Positions 16,349 to 23,249 of a stretch of 25,378 nucleotides of DNA are shown here, piece after piece. The position numbers and the translations under genes were made by a program. The DNA is from Bacillota bacterium. GTDB lineage: Bacteria > Bacillota > Clostridia > Tissierellales > Sedimentibacteraceae. A model generated the notes under the pieces. It was given only the letters and a program-made list of their open reading frames with translations. It did not search any database and was not told where the DNA came from. Position 1 is the stretch's first letter, and each line of letters begins with the position of its first letter. Location of the stretch: assembly GCA_023416855.1 (NCBI GenBank), contig JAEZGU010000332.1, positions 1 to 25,378 of the forward strand, written 5' to 3'.

Positions 16349-17148
16349 GAAAATATTTAACTAAAATATATATGGGATTAATTTTTATTTTTCTATATGC
16401 GCCAATTATTGTTCTTGCTGTATTTTCCTTTAATGAGTCAAAATCAAGGGGAAACTGGACAGGATTTTCATTGAAATGGTATATTGAGCTTTTTCACGAT
16501 ATAGATATTAGAAATGCATTTTACTATACCATTACTATTGCAATAGCTTCTGCAATAATATCAACAATTTTAGGAACTATTGCTGCAATTGGAATAAACA
16601 GTATGAAAGGTAAAGTTAAGTCTGTTATATTGAATGTAAATTATCTGCCTGTAGTTAATCCGGATATTGTAACAGGTATATCATTGATGATATTATACAT
16701 TTCATTTTCAATTAGTTTTGGATATAACACCATGTTAATTTCTCACATTGTGTTTAGTACCCCATATGTAATACTTTCCATACTTCCAAAGTTAAAACAG
16801 CTTGATGTTCACATGACGGAAGCAGCAATGGATTTAGGGGCTACACCTATGTATGCATTAAGAAAAGTTATAATTCCTGAAATAAAGCCGGGTATTGTCA
16901 CTGGATTTTTAATGGCTTTCACATTATCCATAGATGATTTTATCATTAGTTATTTCACTAAGGGCGAAGGCGTAACCAATCTTTCCATAGTTATTTATTC
17001 TATGGCAAGAAGAGGAGTACGACCAACAATTAATGCGTTGTCAACGATAATGCTCACCGTGGTATTATTGTTAATGATATTAATAAACAAAAGGTCAAAC
17101 GGGGCTAACAAGCCTAATAAACATAACAAGAGCGAGGTATATAAATGA
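16342..17148 (+). CDS. potC: Spermidine/putrescine ABC transporter permease PotC
   Basis: The second permease of the importer, 268 residues, with about six transmembrane helices. Its EAA loop reads EAAMDLGATPMYALRKVIIPEIKPG (residues about 173-197), followed by the FTLSIDDFIISYFTKGEG stretch that is characteristic of PotC. The ATG at 16342 lies inside the end of potB, with GGAGGAG upstream within the potB coding sequence, and the stop overlaps potD in an ATGA arrangement, both signs of translational coupling. Confidence 0.95.
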   Translation: MVRKYLTKIYMGLIFIFLYAPIIVLAVFSFNESKSRGNWTGFSLKWYIELFHDIDIRNAFYYTITIAIASAIISTILGTIAAIGINSMKGKVKSVILNVNYLPVVNPDIVTGISLMILYISFSISFGYNTMLISHIVFSTPYVILSILPKLKQLDVHMTEAAMDLGATPMYALRKVIIPEIKPGIVTGFLMAFTLSIDDFIISYFTKGEGVTNLSIVIYSMARRGVRPTINALSTIMLTVVLLLMILINKRSNGANKPNKHNKSEVYK

Positions 17149-18185
17149 AAAAAAAATTAATGTTAGTTGCATTTATTCTTAGCATGGTGTTAATTGTATT
17201 AACCGGCTGCAACAATGAGGAAACACAAACATTAAGCATACTTAACTATGATATTTACATGGACAGAAGCTTAATTAATGAATTTGAAATCAATAATAAT
17301 GTTAAAATTAAATATGACACATATTCAACACCTGAAGAAATGTACATCAAAGCAAAAGCAGGTGCTTCAAATTACGATTTAATAATTTCAAGCGAATACA
17401 TGATTGAACGTATGATTAGTGAAGACATGGTTAACAAACTAAACTTCAATAACATACCTAATTATAAATATATTGATGAAGCATTCAAAAATCAACCTTA
17501 TGACCCAAATAATGAATATGCAGTTCCTTATTTCTGGGGAACATTAGGAATTCTATATAACAAAAACACTGTTGATGCATCCTCTGATAGTTGGTCAATT
17601 CTATGGGATGAAAATTACAGCCAAAGAATTATAATGATGGACTCTCAAAGAGATTCATTTGGAGCTGCGCTTAAATTGTTAGGTTATTCAATGAACACAG
17701 TTAACGAAAATGAGTTAGATGAAGCAAAATCATTATTAATTGAACAGAGACCTCTTGTTATGGCTTATATTACTGACGGTGCACCTGATATAATGGTTAA
17801 TGAAGAAGCTGATATGGCATTGGTTTGGTCAGGAGAAGCAGTTTCTGCTATGGCTGAAAATGAGAATTTAGGCTTTGTTATTCCTAAGGAAGGTAGTAAT
17901 ATTTGGATAGATGCAATGTTTATACCTTCAACAACAAAAAATCAAGAATTAGCCGAAAAATTCATTGATTTTCTTTGCTCTACCGAAGCAACTTTAAGAA
18001 ATATCGATGAAGTATGGTATTCAACTGTTCATACAGAAGCTATAAACGAAGTTGATGAAGAGCTTTTAAATAATCCTGCTTTTAATATTCCAGATGAAGA
18101 TATTAATAAAATGGAAATGTTTAGAGATCCTAAAGAATTTATAGATTTATATACTGAAAGATGGACTGAAATAATGGCAGAATAA
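17145..18185 (+). CDS. potD: Spermidine/putrescine-binding lipoprotein PotD
   Basis: A 346-residue extracellular solute-binding protein anchored as a lipoprotein. The N-terminus KKKLMLVAFILSMVLIVL is a lipoprotein signal peptide ending in the lipobox LTGC, with Cys22 as the lipidated residue. The mature protein starts with the PotD/PotF-type LSILNYDIYMDRSLINEFE and contains YDLIISSEYMIERMI, AVPYFWGTLGILYNK, MALVWSGEAVSAM and the late WIDAMFIPSTTKNQELAEKFIDF, all as in polyamine-binding proteins. Whether it prefers spermidine or putrescine cannot be told by eye. It is the last gene of the operon and is followed by a strong terminator. Confidence 0.95.
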   Translation: MKKKLMLVAFILSMVLIVLTGCNNEETQTLSILNYDIYMDRSLINEFEINNNVKIKYDTYSTPEEMYIKAKAGASNYDLIISSEYMIERMISEDMVNKLNFNNIPNYKYIDEAFKNQPYDPNNEYAVPYFWGTLGILYNKNTVDASSDSWSILWDENYSQRIIMMDSQRDSFGAALKLLGYSMNTVNENELDEAKSLLIEQRPLVMAYITDGAPDIMVNEEADMALVWSGEAVSAMAENENLGFVIPKEGSNIWIDAMFIPSTTKNQELAEKFIDFLCSTEATLRNIDEVWYSTVHTEAINEVDEELLNNPAFNIPDEDINKMEMFRDPKEFIDLYTERWTEIMAE

Positions 18186-18205
18186 AGGCTTATATACACA
18201 ATTTA

Positions 18206-18240
18206 AAGATCCTATGGGTTATCCATAGGATCTTGTTTTA
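18206..18240 (+). terminator. Rho-independent terminator of the pot operon
   Basis: Perfect 12-bp stem AAGATCCTATGG (18206-18217) and CCATAGGATCTT (18223-18234) with a 5-base loop, then GTTTTA. It lies 20 bases after the potD stop codon and next to the 3' end of the convergent small-peptide gene. Confidence 0.88.
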
Positions 18241-18241
18241 A

Positions 18242-18346
18242 CTATTCATTATTTCCATTATTGGCTTCTGCTTCTTTTACATTTAATAAATGAATTGCTG
18301 TTACTACTGTTATAGTTATTAATCCAGCTAAAACTAAAAATGTCAT
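18242..18346 (-). CDS. Small single-pass membrane peptide, 34 residues
   Basis: An unannotated-type short gene. The ATG at 18346-18344 is preceded at 7 bases by an AGGGAGG ribosome binding site (18360-18354), one of the best in the window. The product begins MTFLVLAGLITITVVTAIHL (a continuous hydrophobic helix of about 20 residues) and ends in a polar tail with KEAEANNGNNE before a TAG stop. There is no signal-peptidase site or lipobox. Its own -10 element lies 80 bases upstream. I recognise no family. The hydrophobic helix plus acidic, Asn-rich tail resembles small membrane regulators or KdpF/Prli42-like peptides only in architecture. The coding call rests on the ribosome binding site and the sensible composition; by chance such an ORF with such a site is unlikely but possible. 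Confidence 0.62.
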   Translation of the reverse strand: MTFLVLAGLITITVVTAIHLLNVKEAEANNGNNE

Positions 18347-18425
18347 ATGTATTCCTCCCTTTAATATTCCCTATACCCTTATTACTATTTTAAGCTATAA
18401 GTCTTTTAGTTTTCTTAATAATAAA

Positions 18426-18431
18426 ATTATA
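18426..18431 (-). promoter_or_regulatory. Candidate -10 element upstream of the 34-residue peptide gene
   Basis: TATAAT on the minus strand, 80 bases before the start codon; the sequence 16-18 bases upstream (TTTCAA/GTTTCA) is a poor -35. A consensus -10 without a -35 would fit an activator-dependent promoter, and a long palindrome lies just upstream at 18475-18499. Confidence 0.35.
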
Positions 18432-18474
18432 CCCAATTTCCTATTTATTGAAACGGATATCAATGGACATCCCC

Positions 18475-18506
18475 AGAATGATGACATTGTCATCATTCTT
18501 AGAATG
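18475..18506. repeat. 25-bp near-perfect palindrome with a third half-site
   Basis: AGAATGATGACA (18475-18486), one base, then its exact reverse complement (18488-18499). The outer part CATTCT (18494-18499) also pairs with AGAATG (18501-18506), giving a second, overlapping palindrome. Neither strand has a T-tract after it, so it is not a typical terminator. It lies 35 bases beyond the ytxC stop and upstream of the small-peptide promoter. Confidence 0.7.
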
Positions 18507-18533
18507 TTGTTGAAAAATATCAGTATATTCTTG

Positions 18534-19370
18534 TTAAAGCAAATCACAATATTTGCATCCATTACATATTTCAATTTTATCTTCAAAAATTTTCTTTATT
18601 ATTTCTATTGTATTTTGAGCTTCTTTATTTTTTTTGTCTATTTTTTGCTCGTGAAGTATTATTTTTTTAGGTGATACATTTAACAATATATTAATGACTG
18701 ACTCATCATATGCAACCTTGTTTGCCAAATCACTTGCTACTTCCATATTACTTATATATGACATTTTCTTCATGTTTTTATCGTAAACATTAATTCTATC
18801 ATTGGTATACATTACATTTACTAAGTCATATTCTGCCTCTTCCGTCTCTGAAATAAGCTTTATAATGCTTATAAAATCCATATATTCCTTTTTCATTAGA
18901 TAACTGTCAATACATCTTTCAACTACTTGGGCTGCATACAACTTTATAAATTTTAATCTAAAATTTATAAAACCATTTAAATTTATTAAATTAGAACGTT
19001 CCAATATTTCTTTAAATTTATTTTTAATAATTAGTTTGATTTTAACATCATTATCTATTTCATTTTCTATGTCACAAATAATAGATCCAAATTCTTCTTC
19101 ATCAAAATAAAAATAGTTTTCTTTAAGTGTATTGATACTTTCCAATTTTGTGTATTCAATTAATAACTTAGTTATTTTTCCAATAATTTTTTCAATATAA
19201 TCTCGCTTGTTAATTTTATTGTCCGTAAAATATCTTAACCTTATGTTTCCTTCGTCTGTTGATGATATTTCTATATTTATATCACTTTCATCTAAATTTG
19301 TGATTATTTTAATATTATTAAAAACCTCATGATTTTCATTTTCATTTAACTCTAATGATAAAAGCTCCAC
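18534..19370 (-). CDS. ytxC: YtxC-like sporulation protein
   Basis: A 278-residue protein matching the YtxC family (Bacillus subtilis YtxC is about 280 residues). The hallmark is at about 133-172: LNGFINFRLKFIKLYAAQVVERCIDSYLMKKEYMDFISIIKLI. The family is confined to endospore formers and is described as a putative sporulation protein; no biochemical activity is known. The C-terminus ends CNGCKYCDLL, a CxxCxxC cluster (C269, C272, C275) that could bind metal. Start: GTG at 19370, with AGAGGAG seven bases upstream; no better ATG exists. It follows the GME-fold gene by 26 bp in what looks like a two-gene operon. No transmembrane helix is visible. Confidence 0.82.
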   Translation of the reverse strand: MELLSLELNENENHEVFNNIKIITNLDESDINIEISSTDEGNIRLRYFTDNKINKRDYIEKIIGKITKLLIEYTKLESINTLKENYFYFDEEEFGSIICDIENEIDNDVKIKLIIKNKFKEILERSNLINLNGFINFRLKFIKLYAAQVVERCIDSYLMKKEYMDFISIIKLISETEEAEYDLVNVMYTNDRINVYDKNMKKMSYISNMEVASDLANKVAYDESVINILLNVSPKKIILHEQKIDKKNKEAQNTIEIIKKIFEDKIEICNGCKYCDLL

Positions 19371-19396
19371 TAAGTCACTCCTCTCTTTAAGGGAGG

Positions 19397-20131
19397 TTAT
19401 ATTATTGGTATCAGAGATCCCAAATCTATTATTTGTTCCTTTGAAGCTTCATCATAAATATACCCTGCGGACTGGATAAATTCTTTTAATGTGTATAAAA
19501 TATTCTTATCAAGGATTTTGCCTGTTGATAAGAATATTTTTTCATTAATTAAACCTGTACATCCACCTATAAATCCATGATTATAGCCATTTAATATAAT
19601 TACTTCAGGATTTATATACAAACAAGTTATATTATATGATGTGAGTTTTTCATGTATGGAAATATCTGATGTTAAAGCCATGTGTTCATTTAAAACGGCT
19701 GTTGAACATTTAGAATAGCCCTGATTTACATGAATGAATTCAATGTCTGCTTCTTCCAAATAATACTTTAAAACCTGGTCTGTATGCTGCAGGTTGTGTA
19801 CAGCATATCTCCCTATTCTTGCTACATTATATGCGATATCCTCGGGATAGTTTCTACTTAGAGTTTTTCCACCTTTAATAAGTTTTATTCCGGTGTCCCT
19901 CAAAACATTTCTGTAATAATCATAAACATTTGGTGCAGCTACAAAGGTTTTATAATCAACCGGATGAATAACCATATCCGGATGTCCGTTTACAGGCTCC
20001 TGTAATTCTTCACATTTTATCGTTTTGATAATTTCAATATTTAATTTTTTTAAATAGTTTATTATTTCATCGCTTGCTCTGTAATCAATGATTACAAAAC
20101 GAGGTGCTTTATGCAAAATATAAGGATTCAT
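19397..20131 (-). CDS. DUF6873-like protein with predicted GME (amidinotransferase-like) fold
   Basis: A 244-residue soluble protein common in Clostridia, which I place in the DUF6873 / GME-fold group. Conserved-looking blocks are PVNGHPDMVIHP (47-57, with H50 and D52), VNQGYSKCSTAVLNEHMALTSD (135-156, with C142 and D156) and LNGYNHGFIGGCTGLI (180-195, with C191). In guanidino-modifying enzymes a late Cys is the nucleophile assisted by His and acidic residues; C191 after a Gly-Gly fits that placement, but the assignment of catalytic residues is inference. No substrate is known to me. The ATG at 20131 follows TTGGAG. It begins the two-gene unit with ytxC and is preceded by an extended -10 element, which suggests a sporulation link through its neighbour. 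Confidence 0.72.
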   Translation of the reverse strand: MNPYILHKAPRFVIIDYRASDEIINYLKKLNIEIIKTIKCEELQEPVNGHPDMVIHPVDYKTFVAAPNVYDYYRNVLRDTGIKLIKGGKTLSRNYPEDIAYNVARIGRYAVHNLQHTDQVLKYYLEEADIEFIHVNQGYSKCSTAVLNEHMALTSDISIHEKLTSYNITCLYINPEVIILNGYNHGFIGGCTGLINEKIFLSTGKILDKNILYTLKEFIQSAGYIYDEASKEQIIDLGSLIPII

Positions 20132-20158
20132 AACAACTCCAATAATACAATTTATAAA

Positions 20159-20167
20159 ATTATATCA
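20159..20167 (-). promoter_or_regulatory. Candidate extended -10 promoter for the GME-fold gene and ytxC
   Basis: TGATATAAT on the minus strand (20167-20159), the TGnTATAAT extended -10 form. The -35 position falls in the T-run of the preceding terminator, so it has no proper -35 box. The leader to the ATG at 20131 would be about 20 bases. Confidence 0.42.
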
Positions 20168-20180
20168 TTATTTAACAAAT

Positions 20181-20216
20181 AAAAAAAGGAAATCCTAAAT
20201 ATATATAAGATTTCCT
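20181..20216 (-). terminator. Rho-independent terminator of the AOR operon
   Basis: On the minus strand: AGGAAATC (20216-20209), an AT-rich loop that can extend the stem by two pairs, GATTTCCT (20194-20187), then TTTTTT from the A-run at 20181-20186. It lies 13 bases after the ThiS-like gene and separates the AOR operon from the GME-fold gene. Confidence 0.85.
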
Positions 20217-20229
20217 TAATTATTAATCG

Positions 20230-20436
20230 TTAGCCACCAGCAAGAAGGTGAATCATTTGAACGTCATCACCATCATTAATTATGGTTGTTGCATAATCTT
20301 CTTGCTCTATATGCTTGTTATTAACTTTAACAATAATTCTTGAGTATGAAAAATTCTTTATTTTCATAATATCTTCAACGGTCATACCTTCTTCCCATTG
20401 AAAATCTCTATTGTTTAATTTAATAATTTGTATCAC
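20230..20436 (-). CDS. ThiS/MoaD-like ubiquitin-fold sulfur carrier
   Basis: A small beta-grasp protein of 68-70 residues ending in Gly-Gly (IHLLAGG), the tail that is adenylated and thiocarboxylated in ThiS and MoaD. Core features are WEEGMTVEDIMKI, RIIVKVNNKHIEQEDYATT and INDGDDVQMIHLLAGG, closer to ThiS in pattern. Because it follows AOR by only a few bases and is far from thiamine genes, a MoaD-like role in sulfur delivery to the tungsto- or molybdopterin of AOR is the more likely job; that is inference. The start is unclear: TTG 20442, GTG 20439 and GTG 20436 are in frame, none with a clear ribosome binding site of its own. I chose GTG 20436, which gives the N-terminus MIQIIKLNN; translation is probably coupled to AOR. 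Confidence 0.85.
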   Translation of the reverse strand: MIQIIKLNNRDFQWEEGMTVEDIMKIKNFSYSRIIVKVNNKHIEQEDYATTIINDGDDVQMIHLLAGG

Positions 20437-20447
20437 CACCAAATTGC

Positions 20448-22604
20448 TTATTGTAAATCTTTAATAACTTCTATCAATTCAGGTAATTCCATATCCAAAT
20501 ATTTTAGATGCTCTAAGGTAGGTACACCGTTGGAATTCCATCCTCTTCTTTTGTAAACAGCATCTATTAACATTTCATATTGACCTTCTCTATATTTTCT
20601 AAGAACAGCCATTTTTTCTTCTGTTGATTTGCCTTCAGGGTCAAATCCAATTTTATCTTTTAATTGAGTATCATATCTTTCTTGTCTTGATTCGTATTCT
20701 TCCTTTGTTACCGGTCCCATTGAACGATAAGGAGTTCTGTCGTTTGCTCTTAATCCTTTACCCATTCTTATACTAAATATTTTTTGGAAATTGTAAACTC
20801 TTTCAGATTCCTTAATCATATCAGCAACACTTAGTCTTTTGCCTGTTACACCGTATACTACATCTAAATAGTTTTGAACATGCTCTGGTACCTTAGCTGG
20901 TTCTGAAGTATATTTATTATCTGCAGGAACTATGTCGTTCCAAGGTAATTTACATAAGCCGTAAAGACCAAACCAAGTTCTAAACATTGGGAAATAATGA
21001 AGTGCTTCAGCTTTATCTTCAAATGTAGGAATTTGGTTATTAACCATATCCATAAAAATTAGCCATGCTTCATCGTGCTGAGGACCTTTGTTTGTTAAGC
21101 CATATCCACCTTGCTGTGCTAAGGATTCCTTAGAACCATATTCAGAATATTCTAAGCCTTTTTGCTCCATACCGATATCAAACAAGAAATCCGGGTCTGC
21201 TCCATACTCTTTTACGAACAACTCCTTCATTCTGTGAATTCCTTGACCTACAACAACTCCAAAGCCTTCACCTCTTGACATTTGATGCAACAACTCAACA
21301 GCAGATTCAAAGTTACCGAAGCTTAAGTCCATACCACCGGTAATTTCTTTATTGATTATTCCTCTTTCAAAGCATTCCATAGCAAAAGCTGTTGCTGTAC
21401 CAAAGGAAATTGTATCAATTGCATATGTGTCACAATAGAAGTTTAGCTCTAATATTGATTCAGGGCAGAATATTGCACAGTTTGAACCTAATCCTGCAGC
21501 ATTTTCATATTCTGGTCCGTCAACAGTTACTTTGTGTCCCTTATAAGGTCCTGTTTTTAATTCAAAGTTGTCAGCAGCTTTTGCACATGCCATGGAGCAT
21601 CCATACCAACAGCCATCTTGAACCCCTTGTGTTATATATTTTTCTATAAATACAGTTGATTTTATCTTTTGAGTATCAGGGTGCATGCCATATTGATAGT
21701 TTTTAACTGGAAGCAAATCATATGCATCCATTACCTCAATTATATTAGCTGTTCCTATTGCTCTCATATTATTTTGCAACTTATCAAGATCATGTATTTC
21801 CTTATGATACTTAATACCGGTTTTATTTATAATTGAGGCATCAAAAGGATTGTTTAGATCACCTTTTACATTGCTAAATTTAACAATTAATGCTTTAATT
21901 TTTTTGTCTCTAAAAACAGTTCCTATTCCGCCTCTACCTGCTTGTTTTAATCTAGTAACTTTTCTACGAGGATCATAGAAAGTGAAGTTTAATAGCCCAA
22001 AACGAGAATGCTGTGCTCCTGTTCCTGCTGTAACAACTGCAACATTTCTTTTGTCTGCTTCATTATCTGCATACATTTCTGTAAGTTGTTCACCTAATAC
22101 GTGTCCGTCAACAGCTTCAAAAGGTGCTTCTTCTATTGTAACAACACCTGTGTTCCCATCAATAAAAACAATAACGTCTTTTTCAGCTTTACCTTGAATT
22201 TCCAATGCATCAAATCCTGCAAATTTTAATAAAGGGCCAAAAAAACCACCTACATTTGAATCTATAGGAATATCTGTTAATGGAGATAAACTGCAAACTA
22301 ATGATTTGCCTGTGCCTGCATATTGGGTTATACCGCAAACCGGACCACCAGCAATAACTATTTCATTTTCAGGGTCATTCCATCTTGTTTTAGGTGTTAC
22401 TGCATTCCACAAATACCATAAGCCAAAGCCCTTACCACCTACAAATTTTTCTTTCATAAAGTCTGTAACTGGTTTCTCTTTAATAGTATTATCTGAGATA
22501 TTTACATAAAGTGTTCTGTTAGCATAACCTCTATCTACTTTACCAAGTGTATATTTATATTCACTTAATAGTTTATGATTATCTTTTAAAGTTTTTATAT
22601 CCAT
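20448..22604 (-). CDS. Aldehyde ferredoxin oxidoreductase (tungsten/molybdopterin) catalytic subunit
   Basis: A 718-residue member of the AOR family, which oxidises aldehydes to acids (or reduces acids) with a bis-pterin tungsten centre and one [4Fe-4S] cluster, passing electrons to ferredoxin. Seen: N-terminal AFOR_N domain with FVGGKGFGLWYLW and AGGPVCGITQYAGTGKSLVCSLSP, pterin-binding QAGRGGIGTVFRDKKIKAL (about 221-239), the cluster motif DGCWYGCSMACAKA (C332, C336, C340) followed by VDGPEYENAAGLGSNC, and the late cysteine in GLYGLCKLPWND (C551). The first three cysteines are spaced CX3CX3C, against CX2CX3C in the Pyrococcus enzyme. At 718 residues it is longer than the roughly 600-residue archaeal forms. 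Two ATGs stand in tandem (22607, 22604); the AGGGGG site favours the second. It lies between a four-cluster ferredoxin and a ThiS-like gene. Confidence 0.93.
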   Translation of the reverse strand: MDIKTLKDNHKLLSEYKYTLGKVDRGYANRTLYVNISDNTIKEKPVTDFMKEKFVGGKGFGLWYLWNAVTPKTRWNDPENEIVIAGGPVCGITQYAGTGKSLVCSLSPLTDIPIDSNVGGFFGPLLKFAGFDALEIQGKAEKDVIVFIDGNTGVVTIEEAPFEAVDGHVLGEQLTEMYADNEADKRNVAVVTAGTGAQHSRFGLLNFTFYDPRRKVTRLKQAGRGGIGTVFRDKKIKALIVKFSNVKGDLNNPFDASIINKTGIKYHKEIHDLDKLQNNMRAIGTANIIEVMDAYDLLPVKNYQYGMHPDTQKIKSTVFIEKYITQGVQDGCWYGCSMACAKAADNFELKTGPYKGHKVTVDGPEYENAAGLGSNCAIFCPESILELNFYCDTYAIDTISFGTATAFAMECFERGIINKEITGGMDLSFGNFESAVELLHQMSRGEGFGVVVGQGIHRMKELFVKEYGADPDFLFDIGMEQKGLEYSEYGSKESLAQQGGYGLTNKGPQHDEAWLIFMDMVNNQIPTFEDKAEALHYFPMFRTWFGLYGLCKLPWNDIVPADNKYTSEPAKVPEHVQNYLDVVYGVTGKRLSVADMIKESERVYNFQKIFSIRMGKGLRANDRTPYRSMGPVTKEEYESRQERYDTQLKDKIGFDPEGKSTEEKMAVLRKYREGQYEMLIDAVYKRRGWNSNGVPTLEHLKYLDMELPELIEVIKDLQ

Positions 22605-22614
22605 CATAATCCCC

Positions 22615-23046
22615 CTACTTATTAAATATTTTGTCTAAAGGCATTTCTAAAGCTTCTGAATCATCTTTTTCTGATATATAAATTGCACCTGTTGGACATA
22701 CTTTAGAACACAAATCACAAGCTATACATTTAAATGGTTCAATATGGTCATCATGCTGTCTCATTGATAATTTAGAACAAAAACCAACACACATAAAACA
22801 GCCCACACATATTTTCTTATTGATTCTCACAACACCTGTTCTATCTCTTGTAATAGCCATTACAGGACAAATATCAATGCATTCTCCGCACTGATCACAA
22901 ACATTTATTTCAGGCTTACCGTCCTTTTCATTAATATGGATGCAAGATTTATTTCTATCATTTACTTTAAAGTAAGTTGTAGAGCATATTTCTTCACAAG
23001 CACCACATTGAATACATTTTGAACTATCTTTAGCTAAATATTTCAT
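22615..23046 (-). CDS. Ferredoxin-like subunit with four [4Fe-4S] clusters (AorA-like)
   Basis: A 143-residue iron-sulfur protein with four complete CX2CX2CX3C sets: C11-C21 (CIQCGACEEIC), C50-C60 (CDQCGECIDICP), C80-C90 (CVGCFMCVGFC) and C107-C117 (CIACDLCSKVCP), plus one odd cysteine, C35. There is no signal peptide. This is the size and cluster count of the electron-transfer subunit AorA that accompanies AorB in bacterial AORs such as that of Aromatoleum, and the gene order fits: it lies just upstream of the AOR gene. It probably carries electrons between the tungsten subunit and soluble ferredoxin or another partner. The ATG at 23046 has a GGGAGGG site five bases away. It is the first gene of the operon. 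Confidence 0.92.
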   Translation of the reverse strand: MKYLAKDSSKCIQCGACEEICSTTYFKVNDRNKSCIHINEKDGKPEINVCDQCGECIDICPVMAITRDRTGVVRINKKICVGCFMCVGFCSKLSMRQHDDHIEPFKCIACDLCSKVCPTGAIYISEKDDSEALEMPLDKIFNK

Positions 23047-23120
23047 AACGTCCCTCCCATAATTTAATATCTATACACTTAAATAATTACATATAGTACC
23101 TAAACATTTTTAATAATATT

Positions 23121-23149
23121 ATTATAATTAATTTTTTAATATATTACAA
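23121..23149 (-). promoter_or_regulatory. Promoter of the ferredoxin-AOR-ThiS-like operon
   Basis: On the minus strand: TTGTAA (23149-23144), 17-base spacer, TATAAT (23126-23121). The start would be near 23114, leaving a leader of about 68 bases. The 11-bp direct repeats at 23150-23160 and 23181-23191 end exactly at the -35 box. Confidence 0.6.
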
Positions 23150-23191
23150 CTTCTATTAGTAACATATGATGTGTCAAATTCTTCTATTAGT
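23150..23191 (-). repeat. Pair of 11-bp direct repeats next to the AOR promoter
   Basis: ACTAATAGAAG (minus strand) occurs at 23160-23150 and again at 23191-23181, 31 bp apart, close to three helical turns. The downstream copy abuts the -35 box. The position is typical of activator sites. Confidence 0.6.
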
Positions 23192-23216
23192 GTTTTTTAG
23201 GCATGGCTAAGGGTAA

Positions 23217-23249
23217 AATATAAAAGTCATTCTTCTATGAATGACTTTT
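23217..23249 (-). terminator. Rho-independent terminator overlapping the end of hslO
   Basis: On the minus strand: AAAAGTCATTC (23249-23239), 6-base loop, GAATGACTTTT (23232-23222), then ATATTTT. The upstream arm encodes the last residues of Hsp33 and the loop contains the TAG stop (23237-23235). Confidence 0.78.

Noticed and set aside
18475..18499. Palindrome considered as the ytxC terminator
   Set aside because: The stem is strong but is followed by GGGGATG on the minus strand and TAGAATG on the plus strand, so there is no U-tract.
18395..18586. Open frame of 63 codons on the minus strand, overlapping the ytxC end
   Set aside because: Runs out of frame from ytxC through the palindrome, lacks a ribosome binding site, and its composition is not protein-like.
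23047..23114. Possible pterin-cofactor (Moco/Wco) riboswitch before the AOR operon
   Set aside because: The predicted leader is only about 68 bases, AT-rich, and shows none of the GC-rich helices such an element would need.
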